Program-made: the position numbers and the translations under genes
The notes under the pieces: model-generated
The model's input: only the letters and a program-made list of their open reading frames with translations
Told to the model about the DNA's origin: nothing
The model's database searches: none
Assembly: GCA_021738605.1 (NCBI GenBank)
Contig: JAIPBY010000038.1
Location: 1 to 14,323 of the forward strand
Direction of reading: 5' to 3'
DNA from: Chitinophagaceae bacterium
Lineage (GTDB): Bacteria > Bacteroidota > Bacteroidia > Chitinophagales > Chitinophagaceae
DNA: 14,323 nt
Shown here: piece after piece, positions 8,801-14,323 of the stretch
Numbering within the stretch: the stretch's first letter is position 1
Layout of the letters: the number at the start of each line of letters is the position of its first letter

Positions 8801-8919
8801 TCCCGTTGGGTATTGTCATTATCGGTGGCCTGATGTTTGCATTGGTACTCACCTTGTTTGTAGTGCCTGCGCTGTACAGTTATATTTCAAGGAAAAAAAG
8901 AGCTACCCATGAGAATTAA
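5854..8919 (+). CDS. RND multidrug efflux permease (HAE1/AcrB-like inner-membrane pump)
   Basis: A 1021-residue inner-membrane transporter that exports hydrophobic or amphiphilic compounds using proton influx. It begins with the family signature NLSELSIKRPVFA and the first membrane helix. Two large periplasmic loops alternate with helix clusters at about 335-480 and 870-1010. The proton-relay residues of AcrB are all present: Asp400-Asp401 in GLVVDDG (TM4), Lys923 in GLVTKNG (TM10), and Arg953 with Thr960 in RLRPILMT (TM11). It should therefore be a functional proton antiporter. The gene starts 21 bases after the adaptor and its last 11 bases overlap the channel gene. The substrate is not evident, and no adjacent regulator is seen. 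Confidence 0.95.
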   Translation: MNLSELSIKRPVFAVVCSIVIIIFGAIGYSFLGVREYPAIDPPVVNVRTSYTGANAEIIEQQVTEPIEKAVNGVEGVKNITSSSSQGSSSITVEFELGVDLEKAANDVREKVSQVAGRLPQDIDAPPTVAKQDSDSDPIVFIQMQSNKRTLLDLSDLAENIVQERLQTIPGVSGVSVFGQRPAMRIWFDPVRLSAYKLTIQDVKSALDRENIELPGGKVRGNTTEMTVKAYGKLTSEEDFNDLIIKQTEGKSIRLKDVGYAIIGPENEESATRKNNIRSVNLGVVAQPGSNQVAIADELYKRIDVIKKDLPPDIILEVGYDKTQFVRKAITEVKETLIIAILLVVIIIFLFFREWSIAFRPLIDIPVALVGAFFIMYIFGFSINVLTLLSLVLATGLVVDDGIVVTENIYKKIEQGMDKWKAAREGSKEIFFAVVSTSITLAIVFLPIIFLQGFVGRLFREFGIVVAGAVLISAFVSLSLTPVLNIYLTKKNVHKHSWFYTKSEPFFRGMESGYQRWLAAFMRKRWIAFIIVLACVGAIYFVGTKLPSELAPLEDRNRLRTSILAPEGTDFDYMDQAVYDITEKIMDSVPERYVVLSFAPNFSGSGGANAASISMGLVDASERKRSQNEIAQSMNKMFKDYTDVRVLVLQEQTISVGQASRGQLPVQFVLQNLNFDKLKEKVPMFMDEVVKSPVFQGNDVNLKFNKPELQVTIDRLKAGELGISILDISNTLQLALSGRRFGYFIRNGKQYEVIGQVDRKDRDAPLDLKSFYLRSKTGQLIQLDNLVTISETATPPTIYHYNRLKSAIVSAGLANGKTLGDGIKEMERISKKVLDESFTTSLSGSSRDFAESSSNTQNAFLLALVLIFLVLAAQFESFVDPLIIMITVPLALAGAVISLSVFGQSLNIFSQIGIIMLIGLVTKNGILIVEFANQQREKGMNKIDAVLDASVARLRPILMTTLATALGALPIAMALGSAGKSRIPLGIVIIGGLMFALVLTLFVVPALYSYISRKKRATHEN

Positions 8920-10213
8920 AGCAGTGTTGTTGAGTCTTCTGTTTGCCAATGCGGTGTTATCGCAAGACAGCAGTTTTACTGCAAAGGAAGCCATTGACAT
9001 GGCGTTGAAACAAAACCTCGATATCCAGATTGCTTCAACTGATCTTGATATTGCAAAGGCCAATAACAACTGGGGAAATGCTGGCGGTCTTCCAACTGTT
9101 ACAAGTAATATTTTCAATACTGAAGGTACTTCCAATATCAACCAGAAATTGGCCAATGGTAATAGCATTGTAAGAAACAATGTATCCAACAGCAACATCA
9201 ATGCCAATCTTGCCATTAGCTGGAGAATTTACAATGGCATGCGGGTAAGGTCTACCTTAGAAAGATTTGATGCCATGGAGAAAATGGGTACCATTGCAGT
9301 AACACAACAAATTGATCAGGTCATCTTTGATGTACTGAATATTTATTACAACCTGATCCGGTTGAACAAACAGGTGATCGCCACCAAAGCCATCATCGAT
9401 TTATCAAAAGAGAGATTAAAAATTGCTGAAACAAGGTTCAATGTAGGAAACGGTGCCAAAACAGACATGCTGCAGGCAAAAATTGACCTGAATGCACAGG
9501 AAGTGAATCTACAGAACATCTACAAACAGGTGGCCAATACCAAGGCTTCCATGAATGCCTTGCTCAAGAAAGATGCTGGTGCTGCGTTCAACCCAAAAGA
9601 GGAGCAGTTCAGCATCCCCTCTATTGAATACAACGCCCTTGTTTCAAAAATTGACCAGCAAAACCCACAATTGCTCTTGGCTCAACAGGAAAAACTCAAC
9701 CTGATGATTGAAAAAAAGATCATCAATTCACAAAGGATGCCTTCAGTAAACCTGAATTCAAACACTGTTTTGAACAGGTCAAAATCAACAGCGGGGTTCT
9801 TTCTTACCAACCAAACCTTTGGGCCGAATATCGGATTAGGAATCGGTATTCCGATATTCAATGGCAATATCAACAAAACCCAACTGAAAGTCAACAGCAT
9901 TCAACAGAAAAGGCAGGAGCTGCAAACTGAGCAGCTGCGTGCATTGTTGCAGCGTGATTTGCTGATTGCATTTCAGGAATACCAAAATGCTGTTTCCGTA
10001 TCCATGGTTGAAGAGAGCAATGTAAAACTGGCTGAAGAGAATAATTTCATTTCTACAGAACGCTTCAAAAAACTTCAAAGCAATTCAATTGAATTGAGGC
10101 AGGCACAACTGAGCCTGATTGAAGCACAGGATCGTTATATAAATGCCCAATACAGGGCTCAAATTGCTGCAACAGCAATACGCTTCATCACAGGAGAGAT
10201 AAGCAAGCAATAG
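8909..10213 (+). CDS. TolC-type outer-membrane efflux channel
   Basis: A 434-residue protein with a Sec signal peptide (MRIKAVLLSLLFANAVLS, cleavage probably near residue 18-19). Two outer-membrane efflux protein repeats follow, about 24-210 and 230-430. The first has the typical AIDMALKQNLDIQIA opening and ETRFNVGNGAKTDMLQAK; the second has GIGIPIFNGNINKTQLK and ends with a long helix carrying SLIEAQDRYINAQ. It forms a trimeric beta-barrel with a periplasmic alpha-helical tunnel. The ATG lies inside the end of the permease gene, an 11-base overlap in another frame, which suggests translational coupling. No lipobox cysteine is present, unlike OprM-type channels. The stop is 3 bases from the stop of the convergent cdd gene. 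Confidence 0.93.
   Translation: MRIKAVLLSLLFANAVLSQDSSFTAKEAIDMALKQNLDIQIASTDLDIAKANNNWGNAGGLPTVTSNIFNTEGTSNINQKLANGNSIVRNNVSNSNINANLAISWRIYNGMRVRSTLERFDAMEKMGTIAVTQQIDQVIFDVLNIYYNLIRLNKQVIATKAIIDLSKERLKIAETRFNVGNGAKTDMLQAKIDLNAQEVNLQNIYKQVANTKASMNALLKKDAGAAFNPKEEQFSIPSIEYNALVSKIDQQNPQLLLAQQEKLNLMIEKKIINSQRMPSVNLNSNTVLNRSKSTAGFFLTNQTFGPNIGLGIGIPIFNGNINKTQLKVNSIQQKRQELQTEQLRALLQRDLLIAFQEYQNAVSVSMVEESNVKLAEENNFISTERFKKLQSNSIELRQAQLSLIEAQDRYINAQYRAQIAATAIRFITGEISKQ
9826..9859. repeat. Perfect 10-bp inverted repeat inside the channel gene
   Basis: GAATATCGGA at 9826-9835 is exactly complementary to TCCGATATTC at 9850-9859, with 14 bases between. It falls in the codons for the IGLGIGIPIF stretch of the second repeat. 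A second ATCGG at 9842-9846 could compete for the same 3' arm. It may be a chance outcome of codon use. Confidence 0.4.
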
Positions 10214-10216
10214 GTC

Positions 10217-10705
10217 TTATTTGCCCAGATGATAATGCTTGAATGCCATGGGCAAGAGGTCTGAGGGAGTTTCAAATTCAAATACCTCCCCTGCTGATCC
10301 GGTAAGTAGCAACCGCATAGGTGCATTGAACCTTGATTCAAATTCAACCAAGGCCTGTCTGCACATACCACAGGGTGCTATGGGTTCTGAAGTATCCACT
10401 GCATCACTCTGGTAAGTAATGGCCATGGTTTCAATGGGAAGACCTGGAGAAATCGAAGACACTGCAGCAAGCAGGACCCTCTCTGCACAGATACCAATGG
10501 GATAAGAAGCATTCTCCTGGTTGGTACCCATCACCAGCTTATCATCCGGCATGCGGGCAACAGCACCAACCCTGAAGCCTGAGTAAGGTGCATAGGCTGT
10601 AGCAGCCACTTCCCTCGCCCGTTGCACAAGGTCATTGTCTGCATCACTCAATGCTGATGCATTGGCGTGTACTTTGAAACTGATGTTGATATTTCTGGTG
10701 TCCAT
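10217..10705 (-). CDS. cdd: Cytidine deaminase
   Basis: A 162-residue cytosolic enzyme of pyrimidine salvage that deaminates cytidine and deoxycytidine to the uridine forms. The zinc site is complete: Cys73-Ala74-Glu75 with Glu75 as proton shuttle, and PCGMCRQ at 111-117 with Cys112 and Cys115 as ligands. The nucleoside-binding NQENASYP stretch is at 62-69 and the substrate-loop YAPYSGFRVGA at 38-48. It belongs to the small homotetrameric class with an N-terminal extension of about 20 residues. It lies 17 bases after lepB on the same strand and has no Shine-Dalgarno of its own, so it is probably the second gene of a lepB-cdd operon. Confidence 0.95.
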   Translation of the reverse strand: MDTRNINISFKVHANASALSDADNDLVQRAREVAATAYAPYSGFRVGAVARMPDDKLVMGTNQENASYPIGICAERVLLAAVSSISPGLPIETMAITYQSDAVDTSEPIAPCGMCRQALVEFESRFNAPMRLLLTGSAGEVFEFETPSDLLPMAFKHYHLGK

Positions 10706-10722
10706 AGGATTGGTATAGGTGT

Positions 10723-12249
10723 TTATTTGATGGATTTGAAAATCCTATTCCATCTTGGGCCATTCTGCCAGCTGAACCAGATCATGGAAGCCTTGCCCAC
10801 AATATGGTCTTCTGGTACAAAACCCCAGAACCTTGAATCCTGTGAGTTGTGTCTGTTATCTCCCATCATCCAGTAGTAATTCATTTTGAATGTGTAGGAA
10901 GTGGTCGGTTTTCCATTGATCAATACCTTTCCATCACGCTCTTCCCATGTATTGTTCTCATAAACAGCAATCACCCTTTTGTAGAGCGCGATATTCCTTT
11001 TGTTCAGCTCAACTGATTTTCCTTTTTGGGGAACCCACAATGGGCCAAAATTATCTTCGCTCCATTTAAATTGTGCTGTATCGTAAGGGAAAGTGTTGCC
11101 AAAACCACTGGAATTCAGGTCTGGGATGATGGAGTCTTTTACCACAAATGGAAAAGATTCAACCTGTTTCAATTGGGCGGGTGTGAGTGTTAAGCGGTAA
11201 GTATTGGGTTTGTCCTGCATTTGCAAGAGATCACGCTGCTCCGGATCTTGTGGGTCAATGTTCAATTCATTTTTGATGAACTCATCAGAGAAAAATCCAT
11301 TGCCATTCAGGGTAACATAGTAAGGCATTTCAGAAGCAGGTGGTATGGGGTTTACAGTATTGGATACATACAAGGTGCCATTTTGAATGAACAAGGTATC
11401 GCCTGCAATGGCTACACAACGTTTGATGAAATTTTCCCTTTTGTCAACTGGTCTTGAAATGATGTCATCGCGTTCAGCAAACAACATATCCCTTGTACCA
11501 CCCCTTGATTCGTAGGCGCGGAGGTAGTCGTAATAATTGATTTCTGACTGGAATTCACGGATGACCGTATCCCCTACAGGATAATTGAACACAACCACAT
11601 CATTCCTTTCAATGGGCTTTGCAAAAAAACGGTTGTAAGGAAGACTGATCCATTCAAGGTATGATTTTGACGTACCAATTGGAAGGGTATGGTGAACAAA
11701 AGGAAAGGCGATGGGTGTATTGGGGATTCTTGGACCGTAGCTGGTTTTGCTAACAAATAGAAAGTCATTGACAAGCAAGGTCTTTTCCATTGAGCCAGTG
11801 GGGATGACATAGGCTTCAAAAACAAAGGTTCGGATGATGGTTGCAGCAACAATGGCAAAAACGGCAGCATCAATCCATTCCCTTGTAGCTGATTTTTGAT
11901 AATTCTTTACTACTGGGGTTCCTGCATACCGCTCATTCTTGGAGAATCCCAGGTAAGGGAAATAAACAAAGGGAATGAAAACTGTTGCAGCATGGTGCAG
12001 CACTGAAAACCGGCCGAAATGCTCAACAAATTTGATGCAAAGCCAGATGGTAACAAATTGTCCTGCAATGGGAATGAGTTGAAAGAAAAACCACTGGGTT
12101 TTCAACTCCATTTTTTTCACCATCAGCCATATATTGTAAAAAGGGACCAACGCTTTCCAGCCATCGATTCCGGCTTTTTTAAACATTCCATAAAGTCCTG
12201 CATGAAATCCTGCTGTTGCAACGATAAAAATCAACCAACCTATACCCAT
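10723..12249 (-). CDS. lepB: Signal peptidase I with N-terminal DUF5684-like membrane domain
   Basis: With the ATG at 12249 the protein has 508 residues. Residues 1-110 form a multi-helix membrane domain (WKALVPFYNIW at 31-41) of the DUF5684 type found on Bacteroidota signal peptidases. A further membrane anchor is at about 126-146. The peptidase follows: catalytic Ser153 in PTGSMEKTL, catalytic Lys276 in FIKRCVAIAGD, and the GDNRHNSQDSRFWG box at 463-476. It removes signal peptides from exported proteins on the outer face of the inner membrane. About 180 residues separate the Lys and GDN boxes, much longer than in minimal type I peptidases. An upstream in-frame ATG at 12288 would add 13 residues, but a perfect -7 promoter element lies between the two, so the shorter start is preferred. 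Confidence 0.94.
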   Translation of the reverse strand: MGIGWLIFIVATAGFHAGLYGMFKKAGIDGWKALVPFYNIWLMVKKMELKTQWFFFQLIPIAGQFVTIWLCIKFVEHFGRFSVLHHAATVFIPFVYFPYLGFSKNERYAGTPVVKNYQKSATREWIDAAVFAIVAATIIRTFVFEAYVIPTGSMEKTLLVNDFLFVSKTSYGPRIPNTPIAFPFVHHTLPIGTSKSYLEWISLPYNRFFAKPIERNDVVVFNYPVGDTVIREFQSEINYYDYLRAYESRGGTRDMLFAERDDIISRPVDKRENFIKRCVAIAGDTLFIQNGTLYVSNTVNPIPPASEMPYYVTLNGNGFFSDEFIKNELNIDPQDPEQRDLLQMQDKPNTYRLTLTPAQLKQVESFPFVVKDSIIPDLNSSGFGNTFPYDTAQFKWSEDNFGPLWVPQKGKSVELNKRNIALYKRVIAVYENNTWEERDGKVLINGKPTTSYTFKMNYYWMMGDNRHNSQDSRFWGFVPEDHIVGKASMIWFSWQNGPRWNRIFKSIK

Positions 12250-12269
12250 TGTATTATGCTTTTCGTGCT

Positions 12270-12277
12270 CAAATGTA
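12270..12277 (-). promoter_or_regulatory. -7 promoter element of lepB
   Basis: On the minus strand this reads TACATTTG, an exact match to TAnnTTTG. A T-rich stretch about 17 bases upstream could serve as a weak -33. Initiation a few bases downstream leaves a leader of roughly 10-17 bases before the ATG at 12249 and excludes the alternative ATG at 12288 from this transcript. Confidence 0.45.
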
Positions 12278-12332
12278 GCATAAATCAAGGATTTAAAAAC
12301 GATGGAATGGTAACTGTTTGTATTTTAACATG

Positions 12333-12371
12333 GATGGCTGAATGAAAGGATAAATGTTTTTTCAGGCCATC
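12333..12371 (-). terminator. Possible terminator hairpin after the DUF3052-type gene
   Basis: GATGGCTGAA at 12333-12342 pairs with TTCAGGCCATC at 12361-12371: a 10-bp stem with one bulged G and an 18-base loop. It begins 12 bases past the stop codon of the leftward gene ending at 12383. There is no clear T tract on the minus-strand exit side, so a role in termination or mRNA end protection is an inference from position. Confidence 0.3.
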
Positions 12372-12382
12372 TTTAAAACAGA

Positions 12383-12877
12383 TTACATAGAAGAAATGGC
12401 AGAAATCTTGCGGGATGATTTTATCATCACATCTTTGACTGTTGCATCCATATCGAGAAGAGAAATATCAACACTATCGCAAGCTGCACTGACAGATTCA
12501 GTACAAAACCTCATGGCTGTCCAAACATGATCAATTACTACCTCATCAATTTTAGTAAAGCCAGTAGCATGAAGGCATTCCCAATTGCAATCCCGGTTGA
12601 GATCACTGACAATTTTAGAAGTTGGTTTGGGATATGCGATCCACAGTTTTCCTTTTGAACGCAAGGCAGGAATAACATCTTTGAGGATCAGGGAGAGTTG
12701 GTTGTAGTTCAATGCAAAAACCAAAGCAAAATCAATCTTTCTACTTTTCAGGAGTGGAGTTACGTTTTTAGCAAACGATAGTTTGGTAAAAAACTTTTCC
12801 AATGTGGAAGGAATTCCTTGAACAAGAACGTTCTTTTCCTCACAAAGCTGAAGCCTGTCAAAAATGTTGATGAGCAT
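12383..12877 (-). CDS. DUF3052-type conserved protein of unknown function
   Basis: A 164-residue soluble protein without signal peptide or membrane helix. The middle holds the family hallmarks: KLWIAYPKPTSK at 77-88 and VVIDHVWTAMRF at 113-124, preceded by a Rossmann-like alternation (NVLVQGIP at 16-23, DFALVFAL at 49-56). These resemble DUF3052 and related Bacteroidota hypotheticals, whose function is not established. The C-terminal 40 residues, Ser/Asp-rich and ending KSSRKISAISSM, look less conserved. It sits between plsY and lepB, with its own promoter-like element upstream and a hairpin after its stop, so it is probably monocistronic. Confidence 0.7.
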   Translation of the reverse strand: MLINIFDRLQLCEEKNVLVQGIPSTLEKFFTKLSFAKNVTPLLKSRKIDFALVFALNYNQLSLILKDVIPALRSKGKLWIAYPKPTSKIVSDLNRDCNWECLHATGFTKIDEVVIDHVWTAMRFCTESVSAACDSVDISLLDMDATVKDVMIKSSRKISAISSM

Positions 12878-12903
12878 TTGTTGGAAGTTTTGGTTTGGGT
12901 TGA

Positions 12904-12911
12904 CAAAATTA
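12904..12911 (-). promoter_or_regulatory. -7 promoter element of the DUF3052-type gene
   Basis: On the minus strand this reads TAATTTTG, an exact match to TAnnTTTG. A TTTA sequence lies 18 bases upstream as a poor -33. The element is 26 bases before the ATG at 12877, giving a leader of about 20 bases. Confidence 0.4.
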
Positions 12912-12980
12912 ACATTTTTTCCACATATTTAAAGATTCTTTAATAAGATTTTAAATGCTATGCAGAAAGTAGAGGAAATA

Positions 12981-13640
12981 TTAAAAGTCCTGGCTGTTTC
13001 GCCTTGCCTTTCTCTTATCGCGATTTTTGAAAATAGGCACTTTGCTTTCGCTGCCTGAAAGGAGTCTGCTGATGTTTTTCTGGTGTGTAAGGATAACAAG
13101 CAGGGCAACGGCAATGGCAAAAATCCTGTAGGCGATATTGTCTACATTGAAAATGATCAAGATAAAAACCGGGAAAGCCATGCCAGCCAATATAGAACTC
13201 AGGGACACAAAACGGGTTAGGTAAAGGACGGCCAGGAATATGGCCACACAGCTCAGGGCTGTTAGGGGTGAAATGGCAATGATCAGTCCAAAAAGGGTGG
13301 CAACACCTTTGCCTCCCCTGAAATCTGCCCATATGGGAAAAATATGACCAATGACTGCTGCAAGACCCAAACCAATCTGAAAATTGGTCCTTTCAAATTC
13401 ATTGGTAATATAATAAGGCAAAAGCAATGCAAGCTTAACGGCAACCAATCCTTTGAGCATGTCAAGGATCATGACAATACTACCCCATTTTGAACCGAGA
13501 ACCCTAAAAGTGTTGGTTGCACCGGCATTACCGCTGCCATAATCCCTGATATCAATATTGAATTGGGTTTTGCTGATGATGACCGAAGTTGGGATAGACC
13601 CAATCATGTATGCCAATATGATCAATAAAATTTCGTTCAT
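12981..13640 (-). CDS. plsY: Acyl-phosphate:glycerol-3-phosphate acyltransferase PlsY
   Basis: A 219-residue polytopic inner-membrane enzyme that transfers an acyl group from acyl-phosphate to glycerol-3-phosphate, the first committed step of phospholipid synthesis. All three conserved loops are visible: GSIPTS at 14-19, GSGNAGATN at 35-43 and GHIFPIWADFRGGKGVAT at 98-115. About five hydrophobic segments separate them. The C-terminus ends in a basic cytoplasmic tail (NRDKRKARR). The ATG at 13640 opens directly into the first membrane helix as expected. It lies 75 bases after prmA with a promoter-like element between, so it can be transcribed on its own. Confidence 0.96.
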   Translation of the reverse strand: MNEILLIILAYMIGSIPTSVIISKTQFNIDIRDYGSGNAGATNTFRVLGSKWGSIVMILDMLKGLVAVKLALLLPYYITNEFERTNFQIGLGLAAVIGHIFPIWADFRGGKGVATLFGLIIAISPLTALSCVAIFLAVLYLTRFVSLSSILAGMAFPVFILIIFNVDNIAYRIFAIAVALLVILTHQKNISRLLSGSESKVPIFKNRDKRKARRNSQDF

Positions 13641-13668
13641 TAAATGTTTTTTGGCTTTGAGGGAAATA

Positions 13669-13676
13669 CAAATTTA
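13669..13676 (-). promoter_or_regulatory. -7 promoter element of plsY
   Basis: On the minus strand this reads TAAATTTG, an exact match to TAnnTTTG, 28 bases before the ATG at 13640. No convincing -33 TTG is found at the right spacing; the region is very A/T-rich, which raises the chance of a random match. Confidence 0.4.
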
Positions 13677-13715
13677 ATGAAAAATTAATAAACGGCCCTT
13701 CCCTAGGTGTTAAAA

Positions 13716-14323
13716 CTACTTTTTAAAAGTCAAAGCAATCCATCCATTGTCTGTGTAAAGGTTGATCGGTTTGCCAAACAAAGGCGTAAATACCGCTTCA
13801 ATATCCACCTGGTCATCCGCCAATAAACCACTGATCAGCAGAAATCCATCAGTCCTCAGCAGTTGTGCCATGGATGCAGCATGTGCCAGCAGCACATGTT
13901 TGTTGATGTTGGCCAGGAGCATGTCACATGTGTGCACTTCATCCAGGTTCTCTGCAAGCGCAACAATGATATTGCTGGCAGCATTCAACTGAATGTTTTC
14001 ATTCACATTGGAAATACTCCAATGATCGTTGTCAATGGCTTCAACTGAAGTGGCACCCAGTCTTTCTGCAAGAATGGCCAGAATCCCAGTGCCGGTTCCA
14101 AAATCAAGGACATCTTTTCCCATGAAATCCAGCTCAAGCATGCCCAGCATCATCATTCGGGTGGTGGCGTGATGGCCTGTGCCAAAACTCATTTTGGGAG
14201 TGATGAGGATTTCATGTTCAAACCCTTCCAATGGAGGATGAAAATGAGCCCTGACATGAATTTTGCCAGGAAGGATGACAGGATCAAAATTGGATTCCCA
14301 ACTGGAATTCCAGTTCTCTTCTT
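13716..14323 (-). CDS. prmA: Ribosomal protein L11 methyltransferase, 5' end cut by the window
   Basis: The frame is open to the right edge and 202 residues are visible, about three quarters of a usual PrmA. The visible part starts EENWNSSWESNFDPV, the linker that precedes the catalytic domain, so the N-terminal substrate-recognition domain lies outside. The SAM-binding domain shows MSFGTGHHATT, motif I DFGTGTGILAI, the acidic end of strand 2 (AIDND), and LLANIN in place of the NPPY-type motif. It trimethylates ribosomal protein L11. A TTG at 14231 is an in-frame codon for Leu within the conserved domain and is not a start. It is the most upstream leftward gene in the window. Confidence 0.95.
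   Translation of the reverse strand, partial: EENWNSSWESNFDPVILPGKIHVRAHFHPPLEGFEHEILITPKMSFGTGHHATTRMMMLGMLELDFMGKDVLDFGTGTGILAILAERLGATSVEAIDNDHWSISNVNENIQLNAASNIIVALAENLDEVHTCDMLLANINKHVLLAHAASMAQLLRTDGFLLISGLLADDQVDIEAVFTPLFGKPINLYTDNGWIALTFKK

Noticed and set aside
7660..8852. Two open minus-strand frames of nearly 200 codons (7660-8253 and 8253-8852) opposite the RND permease
   Set aside because: They mirror the codon pattern of the permease, show no domain or start signal, and lie wholly within a complete conserved gene.
14229..14231. TTG as the start of prmA
   Set aside because: The upstream codons continue the conserved PrmA sequence to the window edge, so the gene is simply truncated by the window.
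1..14323. CRISPR arrays, tRNA or rRNA genes, insertion sequences, phage or defence genes
   Set aside because: No regularly spaced direct repeats, transposase or integrase frames, or RNA gene signatures were seen; all long frames belong to housekeeping or efflux families.

Overview
The window looks like ordinary core chromosome of a member of the Bacteroidota, probably the Chitinophagales/Sphingobacteriales side; the lower rank is a guess. The evidence is the set of gene families: a DUF3052-type protein, a signal peptidase I with an N-terminal membrane domain, and a topoisomerase I lacking zinc fingers. Good matches to the Bacteroidota -7 promoter element (TAnnTTTG) lie in front of several genes, and Shine-Dalgarno sequences are scarce. 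Base composition is moderate and even, with no sign of transfer, mobile elements, tRNA, rRNA or CRISPR. Coding density is very high and no gene-free stretch exceeds about 135 bases.

Left part (1-4726). A few codons of a leftward gene enter at the edge, possibly a KdsC-like HAD phosphatase. An alpha/beta hydrolase diverges from it. DNA topoisomerase I (topA) follows, with a SirB1/transglutaminase-like protein 17 bases behind it and a small CsaA-type tRNA-binding protein after that. The 129-base leader in front of topA holds a conspicuous set of inverted repeats.

Middle (4795-10213). A complete tripartite RND efflux operon reads rightward: a lipoprotein periplasmic adaptor, an inner-membrane proton-driven HAE1-type permease, and a TolC-type outer-membrane channel. 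The permease and channel genes overlap by 11 bases. Together they would form one envelope-spanning pump, but the substrate cannot be read from sequence and no local regulator is present.

Right part (10217-14323). All genes read leftward. In transcription order they are prmA (ribosomal protein L11 methyltransferase, 5' end outside the window), plsY (glycerol-3-phosphate acyltransferase), a DUF3052-type gene of unknown function, lepB (signal peptidase I) and cdd (cytidine deaminase). cdd and the efflux operon converge with 3 bases between stop codons. Promoter-like elements precede plsY, the DUF3052 gene and lepB, so these are probably separate short units; lepB-cdd looks like one operon.

I found no convincing new multi-gene system. 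The points most worth a second look are the topA leader repeats, the divergent transglutaminase-like protein beside topA, a promoter that argues for a shorter lepB reading frame, and the DUF3052 gene with its downstream hairpin.
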